From NCBI GenBank assembly GCA_016744705.1, contig JADGDU010000010.1:85812-149811 (forward strand): DNA of 64,000 nt, in the 5' to 3' direction. Position 1 is the first letter of the stretch. Each line of letters begins with the position of its first letter. A model generated the notes under the pieces. The model was not told the origin of the DNA, made no database searches, and saw only the letters and a program-made list of their open reading frames with translations. Shown one piece after another: positions 8,199 to 16,619 of the stretch. Source of the DNA: Candidatus Krumholzibacteriia bacterium. Its GTDB lineage: Bacteria > Krumholzibacteriota > Krumholzibacteriia > LZORAL124-64-63. Both the position numbers and the translations under genes were made by a program.

Positions 8199-8968
8199 TG
8201 TTGAGCAATATCGGAGTTTTGGCCCTGAGTACTTTTCGCGAAACCGTGCGCGATCGAATTTTTTACCTGGTTGCCGTTTTTGGTTTTGTGATGCTGGTTT
8301 CGACCGCGGTGGTTTCTCCTCTGACGATCGGTGCCCAGGGCAAGATCATGTCTGATGTGGGACTGGCGGCCATGACGGTTTTTGGCCTGCTGGTGGTGGT
8401 TTTTGTGGGCAGCAATATGGTGCGTAAAGAAATGGAAAAAGGAACCATCCTGACCATTTTGTCGAAACCGGTGAGCCGCCGTCAGTATCTATGGGGTAAA
8501 TTTCTAGGTTTGAGTATGACCCAGGTCAGCATGATTGCTGTGATGGGCGTACTCTTTTTGCTGATGACCTTTCTTGCTCCAGGAGAATTTTCCCTGCGTT
8601 ATCTACCTGTGATCTATCTGACTTTTCTGGAGATGATTCTGATCACTGCTGTGGTGGTGCTGTTTTCTACCTGTGTGTCTCCGGTATTATCGGCTGTGCT
8701 GGCCTTGGGTGTTTTTGCCATGGGACATTTGAGTGAAAGCATTCGTGATTTCGGTATCATGCAAGGGTCTGCTTTTCAGGCAAAAACAGCCCAGGTTGTG
8801 TACTATCTGGTGCCCAATCTGGAAGTCTTTAATGTGCGCGGAGCTGTGGTCCACGGAGCTTCCGTGGGGGCAAATCATTTGGTGTTGGCCACAGTTTATG
8901 CTTTAGCATATTCCGCTTTGTTGCTGATCATTGCCAGTTCTGTATTTTCCCGCCGGGAGTTGCGCTGA
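8198..8968 (+). CDS. ABC-2 type permease of the pilus locus (PilI-like position)
   Basis: 256-residue integral membrane protein with about six hydrophobic segments (residues ~22-45, 57-75, 112-130, 143-170, 172-190 and 228-246). The cytoplasmic loop MVRKEMEKGTILTILSKPVSRRQYLWGKFLG is typical of ABC-2 permeases. Its start overlaps the ATPase stop, and its own stop overlaps the next ATG (TGATG), so all three are translationally coupled. It probably forms a homodimeric exporter with the upstream ATPase, serving pilus biogenesis. The transported substrate cannot be read from the sequence. Confidence 0.85.
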   Translation: MLSNIGVLALSTFRETVRDRIFYLVAVFGFVMLVSTAVVSPLTIGAQGKIMSDVGLAAMTVFGLLVVVFVGSNMVRKEMEKGTILTILSKPVSRRQYLWGKFLGLSMTQVSMIAVMGVLFLLMTFLAPGEFSLRYLPVIYLTFLEMILITAVVVLFSTCVSPVLSAVLALGVFAMGHLSESIRDFGIMQGSAFQAKTAQVVYYLVPNLEVFNVRGAVVHGASVGANHLVLATVYALAYSALLLIIASSVFSRRELR

Positions 8969-9687
8969 TGTTAAAGTCGCATCTGGGCTCTTTCATTCGG
9001 GTGGGAGTTTTTGCTGCCCTGGCTGTGGTGATGAGCTTCTCTCTTCATACTTTTGATGCCCAAAAAGATCTGAAAACCGAAGGGGAACAATTGTATTTTC
9101 CCTCTGGTCATTTCCTGAAAGAATCCAGCCTTTGTTTCAGTGAAGTAAATGCCGACTATCTCTGGTTTCGTTTCATCCAATATTATGGTTCCTTTGCCCA
9201 GGGTGTGAACAACTTTCAACATTTTAAATTATTAATTGATGGCATCACCACTTTGGATCCTCATTTTGTGGAGGCCTATCATTTCGCTTCATTGGTTTCC
9301 TGGTCTGACTTGGGAAAACCATATGAAAGCATCGATATTCTTAAGAGGGGAATTCTTCACAATCCCGATTCTGCCCGACTTCCATTCCAGATTGGAATGA
9401 TCTATCACGCAGTAGCTAACGACTTCCCACGGGCCGCGTTTTGGTTCAAAGAAGCAGCCAAGTGCAGTGACGCCACTGATTTGGACCGGCGATTTGCAGC
9501 CTATTCGACTTATCGTTCCGGCAATAATCTGGGTTCTCTGAACTTGTGGATCGAGCTTTATGAAAATACGGATCAACCCGGAATGAAAAAATTGGCTGAA
9601 AAAATGATTCTTATGATTCATGAAAAAATGGAAACACCAGTGACGGAAGTTTCCCACCTAAATGTACTCACTGCGCCGGGAGCCTGA
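8968..9687 (+). CDS. Membrane-anchored TPR-like protein of the pilus ABC operon
   Basis: 239 residues. An N-terminal hydrophobic segment (about 10-28) is followed by an extracytoplasmic helical domain. The pattern HFVEAYHFASLVSWSDLGKPYESIDILKRGILHNPDSARLPFQIGMIYHAVANDFPRAAFWFKEAAK suggests two or three degenerate tetratricopeptide repeats. Start-stop coupling with the permease and overlap with pilD imply a shared role with the transporter. It may be the functional counterpart of PilG, the third component of the Myxococcus pilGHI set, though I can claim only the positional analogy. Specific function is unknown. Confidence 0.75.
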   Translation: MLKSHLGSFIRVGVFAALAVVMSFSLHTFDAQKDLKTEGEQLYFPSGHFLKESSLCFSEVNADYLWFRFIQYYGSFAQGVNNFQHFKLLIDGITTLDPHFVEAYHFASLVSWSDLGKPYESIDILKRGILHNPDSARLPFQIGMIYHAVANDFPRAAFWFKEAAKCSDATDLDRRFAAYSTYRSGNNLGSLNLWIELYENTDQPGMKKLAEKMILMIHEKMETPVTEVSHLNVLTAPGA

Positions 9688-10468
9688 TGTGGACGTTTCT
9701 CTGTACCCACCTGTTTTTATGCTTACTATCGCTTCTGTTTTTGGGGCCTGTTTTGGCAGCTTTTCCAACGTTCTGATCTATCGATTGCCCAGAAATCTGA
9801 GTGTGGTTGGTCCACGTTCCTTTTGTCCTTCGTGTAAGACACAAGTGTCCTGGTACGATAACTTGCCTCTTTTGAGCTGGCTGTTGTTGCGTGGTAAATG
9901 CCGTCATTGCCAAGCTGCCATCAGTGCCCGATACCTCATTTTGGAAGTGGCAGGAATTCTATGCACCCTGGCTGGTTTTGCAAGATTCGGAATCACTGCT
10001 GAAGGGGCTGCAGCGGCAATATACCTGCTGCTGCTTTTGAATATCGCCATCATCGACTGGCAGCACATGATTATTCCCCACACCCTAACCATTACAGGCA
10101 TGGTTTTGGGTTTGGTTTTCAGCTTTTTTACGCCCTTGGGATTGGTGCCATCCCTTTTGGGGTTGCTGTTGGGTGCAGGGATCATCCTGGCAGTGTCCTA
10201 TGGTTATAAACTCTTACGGGGCGTAGTGGGCATGGGGGGCGGAGATGTCATGTTGATGGGAATGGTTGGGGCCTTCCAGGGACCTTGGGCTGTGCCGGCC
10301 GTGCTCTTCGGCGGGGCCGTGATGGGGACAGTTTACGCAGTGACCGCAGGCAAAGGCAAAGTTGCCGGCGAAGCCAAGTTACCCTTTGGTACTTTTTTGG
10401 CTGCAGCTTCTCTGGTGGTTCTTTTGGCTGGTGATTGGTTGTGGGCCACGTACCTGACTCTTTTCTAA
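9662..10468 (+). CDS. pilD: PilD prepilin peptidase / N-methyltransferase
   Basis: Inner-membrane aspartyl protease that cleaves class III leaders and N-methylates pilins. It has 268 residues with about eight hydrophobic segments. The cytoplasmic domain carries the zinc-type pairs CPSC and CRHC (about residues 58-61 and 80-83). The catalytic aspartates fall in IIDWQHMIIP and GMGGGDVMLM. ATG 9662 overlaps the upstream gene by 26 nt; a GTG at 9689 directly after the upstream stop, with GGGAG before it, is an equally possible start. It processes the pilins at 5630 and 6670. Confidence 0.93.
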   Translation: MYSLRREPDVDVSLYPPVFMLTIASVFGACFGSFSNVLIYRLPRNLSVVGPRSFCPSCKTQVSWYDNLPLLSWLLLRGKCRHCQAAISARYLILEVAGILCTLAGFARFGITAEGAAAAIYLLLLLNIAIIDWQHMIIPHTLTITGMVLGLVFSFFTPLGLVPSLLGLLLGAGIILAVSYGYKLLRGVVGMGGGDVMLMGMVGAFQGPWAVPAVLFGGAVMGTVYAVTAGKGKVAGEAKLPFGTFLAAASLVVLLAGDWLWATYLTLF

Positions 10469-10709
10469 CCCTTTGGGTCGCCGACCGGCAATTTTTTCCC
10501 CCCCAGTTTTTGGAAACCCTTTCTTCTCAACCGATTCCCGCTCTTCAATAACCCCAAAATAACTCTGTAATCCGGGAAAAAGAGCTTAAGTGTCTCCGAT
10601 ATCAAGCCGATTTGGATAGTGGCACGCAAGTTGCCATTCTGGAATGGGGAATTGGGGTCATGAGGACCGACCAACCGTAAATTAGCTCCAGCATCAAGGC
10701 AGGATCGAC
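10469..10709 (+). other. pilD-pilM intergenic region
   Basis: A 241-nt gap. A weak GCCG/CGGC hairpin followed by six Ts at about 10481-10499 may terminate the pilD operon. The sigma-54 promoter of pilM lies at 10620. Otherwise I see no gene. Confidence 0.5.
10620..10635 (+). promoter_or_regulatory. Sigma-54 (-24/-12) promoter of pilMNOPQ
   Basis: TGGCACGCAAGTTGCC is a near-perfect -24/-12 element (TGGCACG-N4-TTGC) with correct spacing. It lies 75 nt upstream of pilM. Confidence 0.87.
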
Positions 10710-11879
10710 ATGTTCGGTTTCCTGAAGAAAAAACGCAAATCACTCACAGGCATTGACATCGGGTCAAATGTCATCAAGGTCTTACGGCTCGAAATGAGCG
10801 AAGAAAGACCGGTGATCACTCATTTCAGTATGAAAGACCTCCCACCGGAGGCCATCGTAGATGGAGAGATCATGGACCGGGAACTGGTCATCCAGACGAT
10901 TCAGGATTGTGCAGCTGAAGCTGACATTCCTGATGAACCTGTTGCCAGCGCCGTGGCCGGTCGTGCGGTGATCGTCAAAAAAATAGTCATGGATAAAATG
11001 AGCGAAGAAGATGCTCGTGAGGCTATCTATTGGGAGGCTGAACAGCACGTTCCTTTCGACATCGACGACATCAGTTTGGACTTTCAGGTTCTGCAGGATG
11101 ACGTGGGTGCCGATCAAATGGAACTTATGCTCGTGGCAGCCAAAAAAGATATGATTCTGGGTCAGGCGGAGCTCATTCGTGATGCTGGCTTCTTCCCATT
11201 GGTCATTGATGTGGCTTCATTCGCCAACCAGAATTCCTGGGAACTTCTCTCTTCGGACTCTCTGGCTTCTGTGGCCGATGTTATGGAGTCAGTAGCCGCT
11301 GAAGGCGATGGCGACGACATCGATGGTTTCGAATCTGAAGAAAGTGAAATGGTTGACCAGGAAGAAGGCAGTGATCAATTCATCGCCCTCATGGATGTGG
11401 GTGGGGGTGTGACCAATGTTCACATCATCAAAGGTGGCGTGCCGATCTTTACGAAAGATCTCCCTATTGGTGTGGCCCATTTCACAGAAGAGTTCCAGAA
11501 ACAACTGGGATTGACCTGGGATACTGCCCAACAGGTAGGGCGGGGAAACCTGGAAGATGTGGACAAAGATCTGGTGCTGGATATTGTCCGCACCGTGGGA
11601 TCTGAAATTTACAAAGGCCTGGAACCCAGTCTCAGTTATTTGAAGACTGCGGGTGAGGCTGATGGCATTGACCGCATCGTTGTCAGTGGCGGTGGAGCCC
11701 ATCTGCCTGGACTGACTGCCTACCTATCTGAAATTTATTCCGTCCCCAGTGAAACAGCCGACCCTCTGGCTGGTTTGGATTTCGATCCCGATCTGTTCGG
11801 TTCCGATGATCCAGCCCACCTCAGTCCGTTGCTCACTGTTTGTATCGGACTGGCTCTTCGCGAGGGGGTGAACTCATGA
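10710..11879 (+). CDS. pilM: PilM, actin-like pilus assembly ATPase-fold protein
   Basis: Cytoplasmic FtsA/actin-fold protein that binds the PilN N-terminus and links the motor to the PilNOP alignment complex. It has 389 residues; the ATG at 10710 starts MFGFLKKKRKSLTGIDIGSNVIKVLRL. The phosphate-1 motif is GIDIGS, the phosphate-2 is MDVGGGVTNVHI, and the adenosine motif is VVSGGGAHLPGL. Between the second and third lobes (about residues 188-223) is a long, very acidic insertion rich in Asp, Glu and Ser, which is unusual. Its stop overlaps the pilN start (ATGA). Confidence 0.93.
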   Translation: MFGFLKKKRKSLTGIDIGSNVIKVLRLEMSEERPVITHFSMKDLPPEAIVDGEIMDRELVIQTIQDCAAEADIPDEPVASAVAGRAVIVKKIVMDKMSEEDAREAIYWEAEQHVPFDIDDISLDFQVLQDDVGADQMELMLVAAKKDMILGQAELIRDAGFFPLVIDVASFANQNSWELLSSDSLASVADVMESVAAEGDGDDIDGFESEESEMVDQEEGSDQFIALMDVGGGVTNVHIIKGGVPIFTKDLPIGVAHFTEEFQKQLGLTWDTAQQVGRGNLEDVDKDLVLDIVRTVGSEIYKGLEPSLSYLKTAGEADGIDRIVVSGGGAHLPGLTAYLSEIYSVPSETADPLAGLDFDPDLFGSDDPAHLSPLLTVCIGLALREGVNS

Positions 11880-12454
11880 TCCGCATCAATCTTTTGCCCC
11901 GGGAAGAACTTCCCAAGCAAAGAAATATCAATTTGCCCCAGGTGGGAGCCTTTGCTCCCCTGGCCATCGTTTTGGTGGCTGTGGTGGTCATCGCTGGATC
12001 ACATTTCCATCAATCAAAGCAAATTTCGGCATTGAATGTGACAATCGCCGAAGAGGAAGCTGAAAGCCGGCGTCTGGCTCCGGAGATTGCAAAAATCAAA
12101 CGCCTGAACAAACAGCGCAAAGATTTGAACGATCGCCTTGATGTGATCACTGATCTGGACCGGGATCGTTATTTCCGCGTCCATCTCATGGATGAATTGA
12201 ACCGCAGTCTGCCTGACCATATGTGGCTGACTCGTTTTGAAGATGTGGGAGGGGATAGCTATCAGGTGGAAGGTGTGACCTTCAGTAATTTCCTGATCAG
12301 CGACTTCCTGCAAAGTGTTACCAATAGTCCCTGGTTTGCGGGGGTTGATCTGACCGTGGCCGAAAAAGGCGCCATCGGAGAAGTGCAAGTCATCAAATTC
12401 AAGGCCCGGGCACGCGCGGTACGACGCGCTCCCAAAGCGGCCTTTGAAGGGTAG
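11876..12454 (+). CDS. pilN: PilN, inner-membrane alignment subcomplex protein
   Basis: 192 residues from ATG 11876, which overlaps the pilM stop. The N-terminal IRINLLP peptide is the conserved PilM-binding motif. A single transmembrane helix (about residues 23-43, FAPLAIVLVAVVVIAGSHFH) is followed by a coiled coil and a small periplasmic ferredoxin-like domain. It pairs with PilO, which follows after 11 nt. Confidence 0.93.
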   Translation: MIRINLLPREELPKQRNINLPQVGAFAPLAIVLVAVVVIAGSHFHQSKQISALNVTIAEEEAESRRLAPEIAKIKRLNKQRKDLNDRLDVITDLDRDRYFRVHLMDELNRSLPDHMWLTRFEDVGGDSYQVEGVTFSNFLISDFLQSVTNSPWFAGVDLTVAEKGAIGEVQVIKFKARARAVRRAPKAAFEG

Positions 12455-12465
12455 GAAGGTCCACC

Positions 12466-13113
12466 ATGGATATCGACATCAAAGATCCTAAAATCCTACG
12501 CTGGGCCATGGCTATTCTGCTGGTTGTCGTGGCCGTCCCCATGTACTTCATATCGGATATGTATCCGTTTACGTACGCAGCCCGCAAGGCCCAGGTGGTC
12601 ACACTGGAAACTCGGCACCAGGAATTGAGCCGCGACCTTGAAAAAGCGCGTCTGCTGGTGCGAAATCTGGAACGGGTGGAGCAGGAGTATGCCATTCTTC
12701 ACGATCAGTGGGATGTGGCGCAAACTCTTTTGCCTGAGAAAAACCAGATGCCCGACCTGCTGCGCAAAGTCACCGCTGCAGGTCAACAATCGGGTGTGGA
12801 ATTTCAAGTGTTCCGTCCCAAGCAAACGGCATCCCGTGGTTTTTACACAGACAATCCCATTGAGGTCAGCATTGAAGGTGGCTACCACCAAACCGGTGTA
12901 TTCCTCAGTCGTTTGGCAAACCTTAATCGGATCGTCAATGTTTCGGATTTAAGGGTTCAGGGCCTGGAAGATCAGGACGAGCAGCCTTTCACCATGAAAA
13001 CGGATTTGATCCTCACAGCCTACACTCTGGATCCGGGAAATACCGCTCCAGCCAAGTCTGCTGATGGCAAAAATTCCACACCTGCTGCGGCTAAAGCCGC
13101 CAGCTCGCATTAG
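12466..13113 (+). CDS. pilO: PilO, inner-membrane alignment subcomplex protein
   Basis: 215 residues. A short cytoplasmic tail, one transmembrane helix (about 12-30, WAMAILLVVVAVPMYFI), a coiled coil (about 40-80) and a periplasmic domain (about 90-190) match PilO. The last 20 residues are Ala/Lys/Ser-rich and low in complexity. The start ATG 12466 follows GGAAGG. It heterodimerises with PilN and contacts PilP in characterised systems. Confidence 0.9.
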   Translation: MDIDIKDPKILRWAMAILLVVVAVPMYFISDMYPFTYAARKAQVVTLETRHQELSRDLEKARLLVRNLERVEQEYAILHDQWDVAQTLLPEKNQMPDLLRKVTAAGQQSGVEFQVFRPKQTASRGFYTDNPIEVSIEGGYHQTGVFLSRLANLNRIVNVSDLRVQGLEDQDEQPFTMKTDLILTAYTLDPGNTAPAKSADGKNSTPAAAKAASSH

Positions 13114-13124
13114 GGAGGGTGATC

Positions 13125-13583
13125 ATGTTTCACCATGGAAATTTTAAAACGGCGGTGATGCTCGTAACCCTTCTGGCAATTCTGGTCGCCGGCGTGGCCG
13201 TAGCATCAGATGATCCTGGCTCATTGTCTCCATCCCAGGAGGCGCGAGAGCGCATCAATGCCTTGCGAGCCAATGAATTTTTCTACCAGTCCTATGGTAA
13301 GGATGATCCTTTCAAAGTGCTGGTTGATGGAGACTACCAACAAACCGTGGCTACGGAATTGGTGGATATGAACAGCGCCCACCTGGTGGGTGTGATGTGG
13401 GGCCAGGAAGATCGCTTTGCCCTGGTCGAAGATGGAGAAGGTTTTGGGTATATCCTGCGTGTAGGCGATCGGGTCCGAAGCGGCCGGGTTGTCAGCATCC
13501 GCAAGCACTCACTTACTGCGCGGGTCACTCTTTACGGGATCACGAACCAAGTGGTTCTTAAGCTAGAGAAAACGGAGGGTTAG
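13125..13583 (+). CDS. pilP: PilP, pilus assembly pilot protein
   Basis: 152 residues from ATG 13125, 5-6 nt after GGGAGGG; the GTG at 13119 sits inside that ribosome-binding site. An N-terminal hydrophobic signal segment ends near VAVAS. No lipobox cysteine is visible, unlike Pseudomonas PilP, which is a lipoprotein. The C-terminal HR-type beta domain contains LVGVMWGQEDRFALVEDGEGFGYILRVGDRV, typical of PilP binding to the secretin N0 domain. It ends 3 nt before pilQ. Confidence 0.88.
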   Translation: MFHHGNFKTAVMLVTLLAILVAGVAVASDDPGSLSPSQEARERINALRANEFFYQSYGKDDPFKVLVDGDYQQTVATELVDMNSAHLVGVMWGQEDRFALVEDGEGFGYILRVGDRVRSGRVVSIRKHSLTARVTLYGITNQVVLKLEKTEG

Positions 13584-13586
13584 AAA

Positions 13587-14936
13587 ATGTTCGGAAGGAT
13601 CCGCATTGCCAATTATCTCATGCTGCTGGTTGTCTTAACCATCGGACTGAGCCTGCCGGCCCAAGCACAGAATGAGCTTGATCCCGCACCTGAATTCATG
13701 GGTCGCCCCATTTCCCTTGATGTGCAGGAAGCCGAAATCGGCACCGTCCTGCGTTCTTTGTCCAGTTTCTCGGGAAGCAACATTGTGGCTTCACCAAGAG
13801 TCTTAGGCAAAGTCACTGTGCGCTTGGAAGAAGTGCCCTGGAAGGAAGCCCTGGGTGTCATTTTGCGCGCCCATAGCTTCGATTATATTGAAGAAAACGG
13901 CGTCATCCGCATCGATACTGCAGAGCAGTTGCGGGGCGAAAAACTGGCCGTGGAGCGTTCACGTAAACAGGTTGAAGACTTGGCGGTTTTACGCCTCGGT
14001 ATGGTCACCCTGCATTATGCCAACGTGGAAGAGGTCAAGGATAGCCTTGAGAAAATGCTCACCGAACGTGGTAACATCGATGTCGACCAGCGCACGAACA
14101 GTCTGTTGGTCAACGACATTTCCGAGCGTGTGGACTTGATCACCGCCATGGCCGTGAAGCTGGATTCCAGCACGCCTCAAATTGAAATTAATGCCCGTTT
14201 GGTGGATATGAATGTCAGGGCCACCCGGGAATTGGGAATCAACTGGGGTGTGAATAATTTTGCGCCATCCGGTGGCAATATGGCCGGGAGCATGGTGGTT
14301 GATAATACCTTCCAAAGCCCGTCCATGGATTTAAAAGTGGCGACGGTGCAGGACTGGGGCGAATTGATGATGCAGGTGCAAGCTCTGGAGCAATCCAACG
14401 ATGCTAACCTGATCAGTAACCCGGTCATCACCACCACGGATAATCGTGAAGCCAAAATTCTGGTGGGGCAGAAGATTCCCTTGATCGTAGCCGATGAAGC
14501 AGGCAACGCCATCACCCAGCTGACGACCATTGGGATCATGTTACAGGTGACGCCTCACATCAACAGTGAAGAGCGCATCACTTTGGACATTCACAATGAA
14601 GTGAGTGATCTCTCCAGCCAGGCTACAGTCCAGGGTGGCGTGATCATCAACACCAGTGAATCTGATACCCGGGTTGTGGTTGAAGATGGAGAAACCGCCA
14701 TTGTGGCCGGTTTGATCCGTAAAGTGGAAAGCGAACTGGAAAGCGGCATTCCCGTTTTGAAAGATCTGCCTCTGCTGGGATCCCTTTTCAAGCATTCCAG
14801 CAAAACCCGCGACCATCGTGAATTGGTGATTTTTGTCACTCCGCACATCGTGACCAACGATTACATTCGCCGGGCTAATCTTGTCCCCGACGGTGCCGTG
14901 CAGTACGAACCTGAAGAGTTGGCAGATTTCAAATAG
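13587..14936 (+). CDS. pilQ: PilQ, type IV pilus secretin (short form)
   Basis: Outer-membrane secretin through which the pilus exits. A signal peptide ends near PAQAQ. An STN/N0 domain (about 35-112) is followed by one NolW-type N1 domain (about 130-200). The secretin core (about 225-430) shows VGQKIPLIV and the terminal VLKDLPLLGSLFKHSS...ELVIFVTPHIV. At 449 residues it is much shorter than the 700-900 residues of classical PilQ and has no AMIN (peptidoglycan-binding) domains. It is the last gene of the sigma-54-driven pilMNOPQ operon and is followed by a terminator. Confidence 0.93.
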   Translation: MFGRIRIANYLMLLVVLTIGLSLPAQAQNELDPAPEFMGRPISLDVQEAEIGTVLRSLSSFSGSNIVASPRVLGKVTVRLEEVPWKEALGVILRAHSFDYIEENGVIRIDTAEQLRGEKLAVERSRKQVEDLAVLRLGMVTLHYANVEEVKDSLEKMLTERGNIDVDQRTNSLLVNDISERVDLITAMAVKLDSSTPQIEINARLVDMNVRATRELGINWGVNNFAPSGGNMAGSMVVDNTFQSPSMDLKVATVQDWGELMMQVQALEQSNDANLISNPVITTTDNREAKILVGQKIPLIVADEAGNAITQLTTIGIMLQVTPHINSEERITLDIHNEVSDLSSQATVQGGVIINTSESDTRVVVEDGETAIVAGLIRKVESELESGIPVLKDLPLLGSLFKHSSKTRDHRELVIFVTPHIVTNDYIRRANLVPDGAVQYEPEELADFK

Positions 14937-14957
14937 CCATTCTCTGCCCTGCTAAAT

Positions 14958-14989
14958 GCCCTCCCAGATTGCAATCTGGGGGGGCTTTG
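14958..14989 (+). terminator. Rho-independent terminator after pilQ
   Basis: A stem of about 13 bp (GCCCTCCCAGATT pairing with AATCTGGGGGGGC) with a two-base loop is followed by TTTGT. It closes the pilMNOPQ operon. Confidence 0.8.
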
Positions 14990-15004
14990 TATTAGAATTG
15001 TTAT

Positions 15005-15538
15005 ATGTGGACTTCATTCATTGGATTCATGGCCAGCGGAAAATCAAAGGTGACGGCTAATCTCATGGCCAGCACCAGTCGCCCCGGTGTATCTGTTGAT
15101 GATGCCGTGGAAGAGGCCCATGGCCGTTGCATTGCCGATATTTTTGAATCTCCTGGGCAAACGGCTTTCCGTCAGATGGAATTGGATGTTCTGGAGGATT
15201 TGGATCCAACTCGCAATCTTCTGGTGGACACCGGGGGCGGCATTGTGGAAACCGCTGCCGCAGTAGAGTTACTGCGCGCTCATGGGGTGGTGATCTGGCT
15301 GGATTGTCCCTGGGAAGTTGTTCGGGCCCGGCTTAGAAAAGCACAAAGTGGGCAGAGGCCCTTGGCGGATGAGTTGGGGTGGGCAGGCCTGGAAGAGCTT
15401 TTCCACCGCCGCCGGCCCCTTTATGCCGCAGCTGCCGATTTTCGTCTGCGATCCGATGATGATATCGAAAACATTTCCCGCACCGTCACCCTGCGCAGCA
15501 TTATCTGGCAAAGGCACGTGGAAAAGAGAAAAACATGA
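15005..15538 (+). CDS. aroK: Shikimate kinase
   Basis: Phosphorylates shikimate to shikimate-3-phosphate in the aromatic amino-acid pathway. It has 177 residues. The P-loop GFMASGKS is near the N-terminus. An Asp pair (VDD, about residue 34), FRQMELDVL and the DTGGGIV stretch match the shikimate-binding residues, and the lid region contains GQRPLA. It follows pilQ, as aroK follows hofQ in Escherichia coli, a conserved neighbourhood. Its stop overlaps the rsmD start (ATGA). No clear ribosome-binding site precedes ATG 15005. Confidence 0.85.
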   Translation: MWTSFIGFMASGKSKVTANLMASTSRPGVSVDDAVEEAHGRCIADIFESPGQTAFRQMELDVLEDLDPTRNLLVDTGGGIVETAAAVELLRAHGVVIWLDCPWEVVRARLRKAQSGQRPLADELGWAGLEELFHRRRPLYAAAADFRLRSDDDIENISRTVTLRSIIWQRHVEKRKT

Positions 15539-16092
15539 GGGTTGTGTCCGGAGTTTGGCGTGGGCGAAAACTGATGTCTCCCAAGGGAGATCTCATCCGG
15601 CCCACGGCCGATCGAGTTAAGGAAGCTATGTTTTCCATTCTGGGGCCGGCCGTGCGCGGCAGTCTGGTTCTGGATTTGTGTTGTGGCGCCGGCGGATTGG
15701 GAATCGAAGCTCTCAGTAGGGGCGCAAGCCGGGTCGTCTTTCTGGACTCCAGCCGTACATCCTTAAATCTGGCCCGAAAAAACCTCGAATTATGCCAGGC
15801 GGACACCCGTTCTTATGAATTGGTCAGGGCCGACGCCGAGGTCTATTTCAACCAGTGGAGCCCCCCGGGCGATGGTACCTCCTGGCTGCTGATCACCGAT
15901 CCGCCCTATCATTCCAGCCTTGGCAAGAGTATTCTGGAGCGCCTGACTCATGGCCAACCCCATGCCGATTTTCTGGTCGGGGTGATCGAGCATGGAGATG
16001 CCCGGGCCATTGAAGAAGTGAATGATGGCCCTTGGCGCATCAGCAATCGTAGCTATCGAGACACCTGCCTCACCGTGGTGCGGCCAGGCTAA
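15535..16092 (+). CDS. rsmD: 16S rRNA guanine-966 N2-methyltransferase RsmD
   Basis: SAM-dependent rRNA methyltransferase of 185 residues. The N-terminal RVVSGVWRGRKLMSP-KGDLIRPTADRVKEAMFSIL pattern is the RsmD signature. The SAM-binding motif is VLDLCCGAGGLGIEALSRGA and the catalytic motif is DPPY. It is coupled to aroK by a 4-nt overlap and followed by coaD 13 nt later; rsmD-coaD pairing is widespread. Confidence 0.93.
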   Translation: MRVVSGVWRGRKLMSPKGDLIRPTADRVKEAMFSILGPAVRGSLVLDLCCGAGGLGIEALSRGASRVVFLDSSRTSLNLARKNLELCQADTRSYELVRADAEVYFNQWSPPGDGTSWLLITDPPYHSSLGKSILERLTHGQPHADFLVGVIEHGDARAIEEVNDGPWRISNRSYRDTCLTVVRPG

Positions 16093-16105
16093 GAAAGAGG
16101 ATTTC

Positions 16106-16576
16106 ATGGAACGTCACGTGCTGTATCCCGGATCATTCGATCCTGTCACCCTCGGGCATCTGGATATCCTGGAAAGGGCTTGCACCCTTTTTGACAAAGT
16201 CACCGTTGTGGTGGCTGAAATGGGCAAGGCCGGGCTTTTTACCGTCGATGAAAGGGTGAGGCTTTTTCGTGAATCCGTGACTCACCTACCCAACGTGGAA
16301 GTGCACTCCTTTGGGGGGCTTTTGGTGGATGAAGTTCGCACTCGTGGGGCCGTGGCTGTCATCCGGGGAATCCGCACGGCGGGGGACTATGAACATGAGT
16401 GGTCTTTGGCCGGCGTGAACGCGCTTCTGGCTTCAGAGGTGGAATATGTGTATTTTCTGGCTCGTCCCGGCATGGCCGCTGTTAGCAGCACTCTTGTGCG
16501 GGATGTGGCTCGCCACCATGGGCCTTTGGAAAAATTGGTTCCAGAAGCTGTCGTGCAGGCCTTACGCAAAAAATGA
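16106..16576 (+). CDS. coaD: Phosphopantetheine adenylyltransferase
   Basis: Fourth step of coenzyme A synthesis (4'-phosphopantetheine plus ATP to dephospho-CoA). It has 156 residues from ATG 16106, chosen because MERHVLYPGSFDPVTLGHLDILERA is the exact family start and AAGAAAGAGG precedes it. The nucleotidyltransferase motif is the HLDIL (HxGH-type) sequence. VIRGIRTAGDYEHEWSLAGVN and SSTLVR motifs are also present. Confidence 0.95.
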   Translation: MERHVLYPGSFDPVTLGHLDILERACTLFDKVTVVVAEMGKAGLFTVDERVRLFRESVTHLPNVEVHSFGGLLVDEVRTRGAVAVIRGIRTAGDYEHEWSLAGVNALLASEVEYVYFLARPGMAAVSSTLVRDVARHHGPLEKLVPEAVVQALRKK

Positions 16577-16619
16577 CCTGCCTTTCTTTTATCTGATTTG
16601 CCAGCGGGAGTGTTGAATA

